Positions 1-7,622 of a stretch of DNA of 40,781 nucleotides are shown piece after piece. Under the pieces are notes generated by a model. The model had not been told where the DNA came from. It searched no databases and was given only the letters and a program-made list of their open reading frames with translations. The stretch's first letter is position 1. Each line of letters begins with the position of its first letter. Location of the stretch: contig NZ_FPAY01000017.1 of assembly GCF_900116495.1 (NCBI RefSeq), positions 1-40,781 on the forward strand, given 5' to 3'. The translations under genes were made by a program, and so were the position numbers. The DNA comes from Arthrobacter sp. ov118. GTDB taxonomy: Bacteria > Actinomycetota > Actinomycetes > Actinomycetales > Micrococcaceae.

Positions 1-1
1 G

Positions 2-313
2 AAAGCCCTGCCAGCGCACCTGCGGGGGTCCCTGACCTGGGACCAGGGAGCGGAAATGGCCGCCCACAAATCCTTCAGCCTCGCCACGGACATGGACGTC
101 TACTTCTGCGACCCGGCCAGCCCCTGGCAGCGCGGCTCGAACGAAAACACGAACGGACTGCTGCGCCAGTACTTCCCCAAAGGCACCGACCTGTCCGCCT
201 ACGGGCCAGAGGATCTCGAGCTCGTCGCCCAGAAACTCAACGGCCGCCCACGCAAAACGCTCGACTGGGATACCCCAGCCGAGCGCCTGCGTGATCTACT
301 ACTAACGACCTAA
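2..313 (+). CDS. IS30-family transposase, C-terminal part (5' end outside window)
   Basis: The reading frame is open from base 2, so this is the 3' end of a longer gene; the ATG at 56 is internal. The translation has the end of an IS30-type DDE integrase core: TWDQGAEMA, whose Asp is expected to be the second catalytic residue, and about 30 residues later WQRGSNENTNGLLRQYFPKG, which carries the catalytic Glu and is highly characteristic of IS30 transposases. The protein ends about 50 residues after that motif, as is normal for the family. The element would cut and join DNA at its terminal inverted repeats. Whether the copy is complete cannot be judged because its left part lies outside the window. 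Family assignment is by motif recognition. Confidence 0.9.
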   Translation, partial: KALPAHLRGSLTWDQGAEMAAHKSFSLATDMDVYFCDPASPWQRGSNENTNGLLRQYFPKGTDLSAYGPEDLELVAQKLNGRPRKTLDWDTPAERLRDLLLTT

Positions 314-323
314 GCCGCCAAAC

Positions 324-350
324 GTGTTGCAACGACCACTAGAAACCGCC
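324..350 (+). mobile_element. Probable right terminal inverted repeat of the IS30 element
   Basis: About 10 bp after the transposase stop lies a stretch beginning GTGTTGCAACGACC and ending AAACCGCC. It looks like the outer end of actinobacterial IS30-type elements. The left end is not in the window, so the pairing cannot be checked and the exact boundary is an estimate. Confidence 0.5.
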
Positions 351-377
351 CTAATTATTGGGCCGTAAGTGACCCCG

Positions 378-409
378 CGTTGCTAGAGGCCGACGTTGCT
401 AGAGGCCGA
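378..409. repeat. Two tandem copies of a 16-bp unit at the 3' end of the TIGR03085-family gene
   Basis: The unit CGTTGCTAGAGGCCGA occurs at 378-393 and again at 394-409 with no spacer. The second copy contains the stop codon (399-401, minus strand) and last codons of the neighbouring gene. The first copy is therefore a duplication of that gene's tail, lying between it and the IS30 end. Confidence 0.85.
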
Positions 410-1043
410 CTTCGGCGGACTGCAGGAGCGCGACGGCGTCCGGCTGGCCTTCGAAGGTTACGAGAGCGTGGCGGGTGCGGCCGTGGGCGTGCATGAGAAG
501 TTCCCCGGGTTCACCGACGATGGCAACCGATACGGGGGCGCGCTTGGCGACATGCCGCGGGCCGGAGGGGCTGACCAGCACAATGCCCAGATCCACACCG
601 CGGTACAGGATGGCTGCCCGCTTGACGAGCTCATCCCACAGCGCATCCGAGTAGGCCTCATCCAGGGCGCGCGGCGCCCAGCGGTCAACGGCCCGGCGGA
701 CATCCTCGGTGTGGACGAAATACTCGATCAGGTTGGAGCTCTCGTCCAGGGCTTTGATCCGCAGCGGGGACAGCGCCGGGGGGCCGGAGCGGAAGGTGTT
801 GACCAGGGCCGCGTACTCCTCGGGCGTCTTCAGCTTGCCGGCCAGTTCGGCCGTGGCCTGGTCCGAGGCCTTGGAGAGGCGTTTGATGATCAAGCCGAGT
901 CCGACGGCGACCTTGCGCTCGCGCAGGTACAAGTGCGCGGCAAGATCGCGGGTACGCCAACCAGCGCAGAGCGTGGTGGCATCAGGGCCGGCGGCAAGCA
1001 GGGTTTCGGCCAGGACTTCTCGGGACGGTTCGACGAAATGCAT
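399..1043 (-). CDS. TIGR03085-family protein (DinB/MDMPI-like fold)
   Basis: The protein of about 214 residues resembles the actinobacterial TIGR03085 family, whose members have a mycothiol-dependent maleylpyruvate-isomerase-like (DinB) four-helix N-terminal domain thought to bind metal. Near the N-terminus are ETLLAAGPDATTLCAGW and TRDLAAHLYLRER, the usual family block with a conserved His. A middle motif, IEYFVHTEDVRRA, carries another conserved His. The longer frame reaches 1124, but the first 27 residues do not look like the family. The ATG at 1043 gives MHFVEPSREVL, the expected start, although no strong Shine-Dalgarno is visible. No substrate is known for the family. The gene diverges from hisI and its 3' tail touches an IS30 element and a tandem duplication, but the reading frame is intact. 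Confidence 0.75.
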   Translation of the reverse strand: MHFVEPSREVLAETLLAAGPDATTLCAGWRTRDLAAHLYLRERKVAVGLGLIIKRLSKASDQATAELAGKLKTPEEYAALVNTFRSGPPALSPLRIKALDESSNLIEYFVHTEDVRRAVDRWAPRALDEAYSDALWDELVKRAAILYRGVDLGIVLVSPSGPRHVAKRAPVSVAIVGEPGELLMHAHGRTRHALVTFEGQPDAVALLQSAEVGL

Positions 1044-1176
1044 CACTTGTGAAACTAGCACGAGACGGCCTTGCGTGGGCACTGGAATCGCCGCCGGAAC
1101 CGGCCGCGGGCCAGTGTTAAGCAAACAGGTTAAGCAGCGAGGCTGACCCGCAGGCTGGCCGCCTGGCCAGAGGCAC

Positions 1177-1182
1177 TAGACT
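1177..1182 (+). promoter_or_regulatory. Predicted -10 box (TAGACT) of a leaderless hisI transcript
   Basis: TAGACT fits the actinobacterial TANNNT -10 consensus and ends 7 nt before the hisI ATG at 1190. Transcription would therefore begin at or next to the start codon. No Shine-Dalgarno precedes that ATG, which agrees with a leaderless message. No clear -35 is visible. Confidence 0.5.
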
Positions 1183-1189
1183 TGGTCTG

Positions 1190-1702
1190 ATGTCTGAGCA
1201 GCCCGCCCCCGCCACCACCGTCCCTTCCGGCACGGTCCTTTCCGGCGCCGTTCCCGCCAACGCCGCCCCGGCCGCCGCACCCACCAGTGCCGCGGCCGAC
1301 ACGGCGACGGAACCCGCTACGCCGCCGCGTTCGGAGTCGTCGGCGAGCCCGCTCACTGCCGCGCTGGCGGACGCGCTCAAGCGCGACAGTGCCGGTTTGG
1401 TGGCCGCCATCGTCCAGCAGTTCGACACCCACGAAGTCCTGATGCTCGGCTGGATGGACGACGAGGCGCTGCACCGCACCCTGACGAGCGGACGCGTGAC
1501 GTTCTATTCGCGGTCCCGCCAGGAGTACTGGCGCAAGGGAGACACGTCCGGGCACGTGCAGTGGGTCAAGTCGCTGGCAATGGACTGCGACGGCGATGCC
1601 CTGCTGGTCCGGGTCGACCAGGTCGGCGCGGCCTGCCACACGGGAACCCGGACCTGCTTCGACGGCCGCGAACTTGACGCCGTAGTCGGCCACGGAAGCT
1701 AA
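1190..1702 (+). CDS. hisI: Phosphoribosyl-AMP cyclohydrolase
   Basis: HisI opens the adenine ring of phosphoribosyl-AMP in histidine synthesis, in the cytoplasm. The catalytic domain occupies about residues 60-170. It shows WMDDEAL, VTFYSRSR, a WxKGxTSGH-type motif (WRKGDTSGH), and the zinc/magnesium site CDGD (Cys133) with Cys149-His150 and Cys156 in ACHTGTRTCF. The protein is longer than usual (170 against about 115-140) because of an Ala/Pro/Thr-rich N-terminal extension of nearly 60 residues with no recognisable domain. The ATG at 1190 is favoured by the -10 box 7 nt upstream, but a later start would give a protein of normal size. It is the first gene of the his-trp cluster, 152 bp before trpE. 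Confidence 0.93.
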   Translation: MSEQPAPATTVPSGTVLSGAVPANAAPAAAPTSAAADTATEPATPPRSESSASPLTAALADALKRDSAGLVAAIVQQFDTHEVLMLGWMDDEALHRTLTSGRVTFYSRSRQEYWRKGDTSGHVQWVKSLAMDCDGDALLVRVDQVGAACHTGTRTCFDGRELDAVVGHGS

Positions 1703-1707
1703 GCGCC

Positions 1708-1750
1708 CCGGAAAAGTAAACCGGAAAAGGAAACCGGCCACGGAAACCGG
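1708..1750 (+). repeat. Short iterated purine-rich motifs in the hisI-trpE gap
   Basis: The 152-bp gap before trpE contains CCGGAAAAG twice (1708-1716 and 1721-1729) and GGAAACCGG twice (1729-1737 and 1742-1750). It could hold a trpE promoter or operator. I see no short leader ORF with consecutive Trp codons and no antiterminator hairpin, so a classical attenuator is not supported. Confidence 0.4.
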
Positions 1751-1854
1751 CAGAGCACCTCGGCGCTCCCAAACTTCACGAACCGGACCGCCCGCAGGAT
1801 CCCACCACCGGATCCGCTGACGGCCCCACTAAAGAACAGGCGGAAAGCAAAGCC

Positions 1855-3432
1855 ATGCAGGACCTAGGAATCATCAGCCCTGGCCTCGAAGAGTTCCGTG
1901 AACTCGCAGGCCACAGCCGCGTCATCCCCGTCCGGCTCAAGGTGCTGGCCGACGCCGAAACTCCGATCGGGCTCTACCGCAAGCTTGCCCAAGGCCAGCC
2001 CGGCACGTTCCTGATGGAATCGGCCGCGGTGGGCGGCTCCTGGTCCCGCTACTCGTTCATAGGATCCCGCTCCCGGGCCACGCTGACCACCAAGGACGGC
2101 CAGGCGCACTGGCTGGGGGAGCCGCCCGTCGGTGTGCCGCTGGACGGTAACCCCGTTGACGCCATCCGTGACAGCGTTGCGGCACTTCGCACCAAACGCT
2201 TCGACGGCCTGCCGCCGTTCACCTCCGGCCTGGTGGGCTTCCTCGGCTGGGAAACCGTTCGGCACTGGGAAAAACTGACCAGCCCGCCGGAGGACGACCT
2301 CGAGCTTCCGGAGATGGCACTGAACCTCGTGACGGACATGGCCGTGCACGACAACATGGACGGCACCGTCCTGCTGATCGCCAACGCCATTAATTTCGAC
2401 AACAGCTCCGAGCGGGTCGACGAGGCTTGGCATGACGCCGTCGCCCGCGTGAAGGCCCTGTTGGAAAAGATCAGCAGCCCCGTGGAGCAGCCCGTTTCCG
2501 TCCTGGAAACCGCCGCCCTCGATTTCGCGTCAAGCGTGCAGGAACGCTGGGACGAGTCCGAGTACCTCGCCGCCCTGGACCGCGGCAAGGAGGCAATTGT
2601 GGATGGCGAGGTCTTCCAGGTGGTGATCTCCCGCCGCTTCGAAATGGAGTGCGGCGCGGACCCCCTGGATGTTTACCGGGTCCTGCGCAACACGAACCCC
2701 AGCCCCTACATGTACCTCTTCAGCTTCGAGGACGCCGCAGGCCGCGAGTACACGATCGTCGGCTCCTCACCGGAAGCTCTGGTCACCGTCACCGGTGACG
2801 AAGTCATCACGCACCCCATCGCCGGGTCACGGCCGCGCGGCAAGACAGTCGAGGCCGACAAGGCCCTGGCCGAGGAGCTGCTGGCGGACCAGAAAGAACG
2901 CGCCGAGCACCTGATGCTGGTCGATCTGTCCCGCAACGACCTCTCCAAGGTCTGCGTCGCGGGATCGGTCGACGTCACACAGTTCATGGAAGTCGAACGC
3001 TTCAGCCACATCATGCACCTCGTGTCCACGGTGGTCGGCACACTCTCCCCGGCCGCCAAGGCCTACGACGTCCTCAAGGCCACCTTCCCGGCGGGCACGC
3101 TTTCCGGCGCCCCGAAGCCGCGGGCGTTGCGCCTGCTGGACGAGCTTGAACCGCACCGACGCGGGATCTACGGCGGCGTGGTGGGGTATCTGGACTTCGC
3201 CGGCGACATGGACATGGCGATCGCGATCCGTTCAGCCCTGCTTCGCGAAGGCCGCGCGTACGTCCAAGCCGGCGGCGGAATTGTGGCTGATTCGGTGAAC
3301 CCTGCCGAGGCCCAAGAGACGGTGAACAAGGCCGCCGCCCCGCTGCGGGCCGTCCACACCGCCGGCTCGCTGCACAACATCACGGCCGACGCAGTCACCG
3401 ACGCGGCGCCCCACGCCGCGGAGGACAACTGA
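1855..3432 (+). CDS. trpE: Anthranilate synthase component I
   Basis: TrpE converts chorismate, using ammonia delivered by its glutaminase partner TrpG, to anthranilate in the first committed step of tryptophan synthesis. The protein has 525 residues, normal for the family. The N-terminal domain carries the Trp-binding feedback region (FLMESA followed by WSRYSFIG). The C-terminal chorismate-binding domain shows FQVVISRRFE, GSSPEALV, HPIAGSRPRG, HLMLVDLSRND, LSGAPKPRAL, GIYGGVVGY and YVQAGGGIV. It starts at ATG 1855 after a purine-rich stretch (GGCGGAAAGCAAAG). Its stop overlaps the ATG of the next gene by one base, indicating translational coupling. No trpG is present in the window, so the glutaminase subunit must be encoded elsewhere. 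The intact LMES element suggests the enzyme is still inhibited by tryptophan. Confidence 0.97.
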   Translation: MQDLGIISPGLEEFRELAGHSRVIPVRLKVLADAETPIGLYRKLAQGQPGTFLMESAAVGGSWSRYSFIGSRSRATLTTKDGQAHWLGEPPVGVPLDGNPVDAIRDSVAALRTKRFDGLPPFTSGLVGFLGWETVRHWEKLTSPPEDDLELPEMALNLVTDMAVHDNMDGTVLLIANAINFDNSSERVDEAWHDAVARVKALLEKISSPVEQPVSVLETAALDFASSVQERWDESEYLAALDRGKEAIVDGEVFQVVISRRFEMECGADPLDVYRVLRNTNPSPYMYLFSFEDAAGREYTIVGSSPEALVTVTGDEVITHPIAGSRPRGKTVEADKALAEELLADQKERAEHLMLVDLSRNDLSKVCVAGSVDVTQFMEVERFSHIMHLVSTVVGTLSPAAKAYDVLKATFPAGTLSGAPKPRALRLLDELEPHRRGIYGGVVGYLDFAGDMDMAIAIRSALLREGRAYVQAGGGIVADSVNPAEAQETVNKAAAPLRAVHTAGSLHNITADAVTDAAPHAAEDN

Positions 3433-4076
3433 TGGGGGAGCCGGAAGCCACCGTCAAGTCCACCACCCGGCGCGCCGTCCCCGCCTGGGCCCGCAAGTCC
3501 ACCCTGGTCCTGGTGATCGCTGCCCTGGCCCTCGCCGCATTCGGAACCACCACCCAGACCTGGCTGATCGTGCACCTGGACCCCACGCAGCTCGGCGCGG
3601 CCGTGGCCAGCCAGGATGGCCTGCAGGTTCCCGGGAGCAAGGCCGCGACCACCGTCACCGCCCTGGCCCTTGTGGCCCTGGCCGGCGGCCTGGCGGCGTC
3701 CATCGCCGGCCGCGTGGCCCGCTGGCTCATCACCGCCATCATTCTCCTCGCAGCTGCGGGCATCGTCGGCGCCGCAGCCGTGGTGCTGGCGGACCCGTTG
3801 TCCGCGGCGCAGGGATCGATCGCGGCGGCCACCGGAATCAGCGGAAGCAGCGTCCAGGTGGACGTGACAGTGTTTCCGGTCCTCGCCGTCATCGCCGGCT
3901 CCCTCCTGGGGATGAGCGCCCTGGCGATCGTACCGGCCGGCCGTTACTGGAAGACTCGCACGAAATATGACGCGGCCGCCGCCGGACCCGCAGCCGACGG
4001 GGCGGCGGCGCAGGCCGCGCCCGCGGACGAGATTGAGAGCTGGGACCGGCTGTCCCGCGGTGACGACCCCACCTGA
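3432..4076 (+). CDS. Tryptophan biosynthesis-associated integral membrane protein (TIGR02234-like)
   Basis: This 214-residue protein follows trpE with a one-base stop/start overlap (TGATG). It has four hydrophobic segments, at roughly residues 22-47, 72-90, 98-122 and 140-162, and a polar, Ala-rich C-terminal tail. Position and topology match the actinobacterial Trp-region conserved membrane protein family, which has no established biochemical role. It is inferred to be co-expressed with trpE and to sit in the cytoplasmic membrane. No catalytic motif is visible. Confidence 0.85.
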   Translation: MGEPEATVKSTTRRAVPAWARKSTLVLVIAALALAAFGTTTQTWLIVHLDPTQLGAAVASQDGLQVPGSKAATTVTALALVALAGGLAASIAGRVARWLITAIILLAAAGIVGAAAVVLADPLSAAQGSIAAATGISGSSVQVDVTVFPVLAVIAGSLLGMSALAIVPAGRYWKTRTKYDAAAAGPAADGAAAQAAPADEIESWDRLSRGDDPT

Positions 4077-4161
4077 CCCGCGGGCGCGGCCAAGCAACGC
4101 GGCCAACACGACGCCCAAAAAATGGCAGAATGTAAGCAGTATTTATCCTGAGGAGATTTCA

Positions 4162-4449
4162 ATGACCAAAGCCACTGTTTCCGCATCCACGTCCGTTACG
4201 CCGAAGGGCGTTTACGACGACGTCGACCACAGCGAGGCGCCCGGTCACGGCAACAGCCCGGCCGCGTGGACCTGCGTGATCGTGATGCTGGTCGGCGCCC
4301 TCATTGCGGCCATCGCGTTCGTTATCGCCAATACCCCCATCTTCGTTGCGGGCGCCGCCATCATGGTGCTCGGCCTGCTGGCCGGCTGGGTCATGCGCAA
4401 GGCCGGTTACGGCGTCGGCGGCAGCAAGCTGAAGAACTCCGGCCACTGA
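4162..4449 (+). CDS. HGxxPAAW family membrane protein
   Basis: This small protein (95 residues) contains HGNSPAAW at residues 29-36, the signature that names the family. Two transmembrane segments follow (about residues 35-58 and 62-80) and the C-terminus is short and basic. The frame opens further upstream at 3967, but the ATG at 4162 is preceded by a good Shine-Dalgarno (GAGGAGAT, about 8 nt away) and places the signature where the family has it. It lies between the Trp-associated membrane protein and trpC, as in other actinobacteria, and is probably part of the trp transcript. Function is unknown. Confidence 0.9.
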   Translation: MTKATVSASTSVTPKGVYDDVDHSEAPGHGNSPAAWTCVIVMLVGALIAAIAFVIANTPIFVAGAAIMVLGLLAGWVMRKAGYGVGGSKLKNSGH

Positions 4450-4451
4450 GC

Positions 4452-5270
4452 GTGAGCGTTCTCGACGACATCAATGCCGGTGTCCGGGAGGATATGGAGG
4501 CGCGCCAGCGTCTGGTTCCGCTCGCGGAATTGAGGGAGCGGGCCGCCGCCGCTGCGCCCGCCCGCGATGCCTGGGCGGCGCTGGGCGGGAATTCCGATCC
4601 CCGGGACCAGCTCAAGGTCATCGCCGAGGTCAAACGCCGCAGCCCGTCCAAGGGCCGGCTCGCGGACATTGCCGATCCGGCGTCGCTCGCCGCACAGTAC
4701 GCCGACGGCGGGGCGGCCGTGATTAGTGTCCTCACCGAGGAGCGCCGCTTCGGCGGCTCGCTGGCCGATCTCGACGCCGTCCGTGCCGCGGTGGACATTC
4801 CGCTGCTGCGCAAGGACTTCATGATCGACGAGTACCAGATCTGGGAAGCCCGGGCACACGGCGCTGACCTGATCCTGCTGATCGTGGCCTCGCTCTCCGA
4901 CGCACAGCTGCGCGAGTTCGCGGCCCTCAGCCGCGAACTCGGCATGAACGTGCTCGTCGAGACGCACACCGCCGAGGAAATCGAGCGCGCCGTGGCCGCC
5001 GAAGCGCGGATCATCGGCGTCAACGTGCGCAACCTCAAGACGCTCGACGTCGACCGTTCCGTCTTCTCGGAGCTGGCCGGCGGCATTCCCGCCGGTGCAC
5101 TCATGATCGCCGAGTCCGGGGTGCGCGACGTCGAGGACGTCAGGCACTACGCGGCCGGCGGAGCCAATGCGATCCTGGTGGGCGAGGCGCTGGTCAGCGA
5201 CGCGACGCCCCGCGAGCGGATCGCCGAATTCATGGCCGCCGGCGCAACGGCGATCGCCGCACGCGCCTGA
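4452..5270 (+). CDS. trpC: Indole-3-glycerol phosphate synthase
   Basis: TrpC closes the indole ring, converting carboxyphenylamino-deoxyribulose phosphate to indole-3-glycerol phosphate. The 272-residue TIM barrel shows IAEVKRRSPSKG (phosphate/substrate loop with the catalytic Lys), LLRKDFMIDEYQ (second catalytic Lys), LLIVASL, GVNVRNLKTLDVD and IAESGV. The GTG at 4452 gives MSVLDDINAGV, the family start, two bases after the stop of the HGxxPAAW gene; the same frame upstream is a shadow of that gene. It is a stand-alone enzyme, not fused to TrpF. A 112-bp gap with inverted repeats separates it from trpB. Confidence 0.97.
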   Translation: MSVLDDINAGVREDMEARQRLVPLAELRERAAAAAPARDAWAALGGNSDPRDQLKVIAEVKRRSPSKGRLADIADPASLAAQYADGGAAVISVLTEERRFGGSLADLDAVRAAVDIPLLRKDFMIDEYQIWEARAHGADLILLIVASLSDAQLREFAALSRELGMNVLVETHTAEEIERAVAAEARIIGVNVRNLKTLDVDRSVFSELAGGIPAGALMIAESGVRDVEDVRHYAAGGANAILVGEALVSDATPRERIAEFMAAGATAIAARA

Positions 5271-5293
5271 GGCAGGCCGGTCCTGGCCTTTGC

Positions 5294-5360
5294 GTCCGGG
5301 CCGCGAGCGGCACCGGGCCCGCAGACGCCCGGACAATGAGCGGATCTGGTGTGCAGATCC
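5294..5360 (+). promoter_or_regulatory. Inverted repeats in the trpC-trpB gap
   Basis: Two inverted repeats lie in this gap. One has 8-bp arms, GTCCGGGC (5294-5301) and GCCCGGAC (5327-5334). The other has 7-bp arms, GGATCTG (5342-5348) and CAGATCC (5354-5360), and ends 22 bp before trpB. Neither is followed by a T-run. They could shape mRNA processing or partial termination between trpC and trpB. Function is inferred only from structure. Confidence 0.4.
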
Positions 5361-5382
5361 CCAAAGCTAGCAGTGGAACAGG

Positions 5383-6768
5383 ATGGTGAGACTGATGGTC
5401 GATGCGCCAGCAGCCGGCTCAGACGAAAGCGCAGTGGACGCGTTCCTGCAGGGCGGCCGCCCCCAGGAACATCCCACGCAGAGCGGGCCCTCCCTGCGGC
5501 ACGCCCCGGGACCCTACTTCGGGAACTACGGCGGCCGGTGGATGCCCGAGTCGCTCATTGCGGCCCTGGACGAGCTTGAGGACACCTTCGAGAAGGCCAA
5601 AGCCGACCCGGAATTCACCGCCCAGATCGCCGACCTGAACAAGAACTACTCCGGCCGGCCCTCGCTGCTGACCGAGGCCAAGCGCTTCGCCGAACACGCC
5701 GGCGGCGTGCGGGTCTTCCTCAAGCGAGAAGACCTCAACCACACCGGCTCGCACAAGATCAACAACGTCCTGGGCCAGGCACTGCTGGCCAAGCGCATGG
5801 GCAAGACCCGTGTCATCGCCGAAACCGGCGCCGGCCAGCACGGCGTTGCCAGCGCGACGGCCGCAGCGCTGCTCGGCCTGGAATGCGTCGTCTACATGGG
5901 CGCAGAGGACTGCCGCCGGCAGGCCCTGAACGTGGCCCGGATGGAACTCCTCGGCGCCACTGTCATCCCCGTGACCAACGGGTCCCAGACGCTCAAGGAC
6001 GCCATCAACGAGGCCCTGCGCGACTGGGTCGCGAACGTGGGCAACACGCACTACCTGCTGGGCACCGCGGCCGGCGCGCACCCGTTCCCGGCCATGGTCC
6101 GCTACTTCCACGAAGTGATCGGCGAGGAAGCCCGGGCGCAGATCCTGGACCAGACCGGCCGGCTCCCGGACGCCGTCTGCGCCTGCATCGGCGGCGGCTC
6201 CAACGCGATCGGCATCTTCCACGGCTTCCTCGATGACCCCTCGGTCCGGATCTACGGCTTCGAAGCCGGCGGCGACGGCGTCGAAACCGGACGCCACGCG
6301 GCCACCATCACGCTCGGCAAGCCCGGCGTGCTGCACGGCGCGCGGTCCTACCTCATGCAGGACGACGACGGCCAGACCATCGAATCCCACTCGATCTCGG
6401 CAGGCCTGGACTACCCCGGCGTCGGCCCCGAGCACTCCTACCTTGCGGACATCGGCAGGGTCAGCTACGAGCCCATCACGGACAGTGAAGCCATGGAGGC
6501 CTTCCGCCTCCTCTGCCGCACCGAGGGCATCATTCCCGCCATCGAGTCCGCGCACGCCCTCGCCGGGGCCATCAAGGTGGGCCAGCGGCTCGCCGCGGAA
6601 GGCGCCGAAGGCGCCACCGACGCTGCCGGCAAAGCGTCAGAGAAGATCGTGATCGTGAACCTCTCCGGCCGCGGCGACAAGGACGTGGCCACGGCCGCCG
6701 AATGGTTCGACCTGCTGCAAAAGGATTCACCGGAAGCCGAAATCGGCAAAGAGGGGGAACAGCTGTGA
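5383..6768 (+). CDS. trpB: Tryptophan synthase beta chain
   Basis: TrpB joins indole and serine to form tryptophan using pyridoxal phosphate, in a complex with TrpA. The 461-residue protein has a variable N-terminus, then GPYFGNYGGRWMPESL, the PLP-lysine motif HTGSHKINN, GETGAGQHGVA-type sequence (AETGAGQHGVA), the phosphate-binding run IGGGSNAIG, and the C-terminal LSGRGDKD. The start is ambiguous: ATG 5383 follows GGAACAGG, while ATG 5395 follows GGTGAG. The N-terminus varies in this family, so homology does not decide it. Its stop overlaps the trpA GTG by four bases. It also extends about 20 residues past the usual end, rich in Glu and Lys. Confidence 0.96.
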   Translation: MVRLMVDAPAAGSDESAVDAFLQGGRPQEHPTQSGPSLRHAPGPYFGNYGGRWMPESLIAALDELEDTFEKAKADPEFTAQIADLNKNYSGRPSLLTEAKRFAEHAGGVRVFLKREDLNHTGSHKINNVLGQALLAKRMGKTRVIAETGAGQHGVASATAAALLGLECVVYMGAEDCRRQALNVARMELLGATVIPVTNGSQTLKDAINEALRDWVANVGNTHYLLGTAAGAHPFPAMVRYFHEVIGEEARAQILDQTGRLPDAVCACIGGGSNAIGIFHGFLDDPSVRIYGFEAGGDGVETGRHAATITLGKPGVLHGARSYLMQDDDGQTIESHSISAGLDYPGVGPEHSYLADIGRVSYEPITDSEAMEAFRLLCRTEGIIPAIESAHALAGAIKVGQRLAAEGAEGATDAAGKASEKIVIVNLSGRGDKDVATAAEWFDLLQKDSPEAEIGKEGEQL

Positions 6769-7619
6769 GCACCAGCCAGGACGGCGCCAACCAGGCCGCC
6801 GCTCAGCAGACAAGCGCCGCGCAGCACACCAGCAAGTCGGCAGCTGCCATTGACCGCGCCCGCGCCCAGGGCCGGGCAGCACTGATCGGTTACCTGCCGG
6901 CCGGCTACCCGAGCGTCGCGGACACCATCGCCGCCGGCATCGCCCTGGCCGAGAACGGCGCCGACCTCATCGAGATCGGCATCCCGTACTCGGACCCGGT
7001 CATGGACGGCCAGGTCATCCAGGCGGCCACCACCGAAGCCCTCGCCAAGGGCTTCCGCGTCCGGGAGGTCTTCGACGTCGTCCGCGGCATCACCAGCAAG
7101 ACCGACGCCGCCGTGCTGGTCATGACCTACTGGAACCCCGTGGTCCGGATGGGCGTGGACGAGTTCTCCCGCCGCCTGGCCGAGGCCGGGGGAGCCGGGC
7201 TGATCACGCCCGATCTCATCCCGGATGAAGCTGCCGAATGGATGGCCGCCTCCGACAAGTACGGCCTGGACCGCGTGTTCCTGGTGGCTCCTTCCTCCTC
7301 GCCCGAACGCATGAAGCGCACCGTGGATGCGAGCCGCGGCTTCGTGTACGCCGTCTCCATCATGGGCGTCACCGGCGCCCGGACCTCGGTCAGCTCCGCT
7401 GCCAAGGACGTCGTCGCCGCCGCGCATGCTGCGGGCGCCGAGCGCGTCTGCGTGGGCCTGGGCGTCTCCAACGCCGGCCACGTCCGCGAGATTGCCGAGT
7501 ACGCCGACGGCGTGATTGTCGGGACCGCCCTCGTCGCGGCCATCCGGGACGGCGGCGTGGATGCGGTAGCGTCCTTGACGAAAGACCTCAGCACCGGCCT
7601 TACCAGGGAAGAAGCGTAA
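6765..7619 (+). CDS. trpA: Tryptophan synthase alpha chain
   Basis: TrpA cleaves indole-3-glycerol phosphate to indole, which is channelled to TrpB. The TIM-barrel protein (284 residues) shows LIGYLPAGYPS, then IEIGIPYSDPVMDG with the catalytic Glu and Asp, LVMTYWNPV, LITPDLIPDEA, LVAPSSSPERM, SIMGVTGAR and GLGVSNAGHV. The GTG at 6765 overlaps the trpB stop (GTGA) and has a purine-rich site (GAGGGGGAACA) upstream. The frame is open back to 6702 inside trpB, but that part is shadow. An N-terminal stretch of about 25 Gln/Ala/Ser-rich residues precedes the conserved core. lgt begins three bases after its stop. Confidence 0.96.
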   Translation: MSTSQDGANQAAAQQTSAAQHTSKSAAAIDRARAQGRAALIGYLPAGYPSVADTIAAGIALAENGADLIEIGIPYSDPVMDGQVIQAATTEALAKGFRVREVFDVVRGITSKTDAAVLVMTYWNPVVRMGVDEFSRRLAEAGGAGLITPDLIPDEAAEWMAASDKYGLDRVFLVAPSSSPERMKRTVDASRGFVYAVSIMGVTGARTSVSSAAKDVVAAAHAAGAERVCVGLGVSNAGHVREIAEYADGVIVGTALVAAIRDGGVDAVASLTKDLSTGLTREEA

Positions 7620-7622
7620 GCA

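Noticed and set aside
1703..1854. Trp attenuator or leader peptide before trpE
   Set aside because: No short ORF with consecutive Trp codons and no terminator/antiterminator pair could be found.
5419..6555. 378-codon minus-strand frame
   Set aside because: Shadow of trpB; no recognisable domain.
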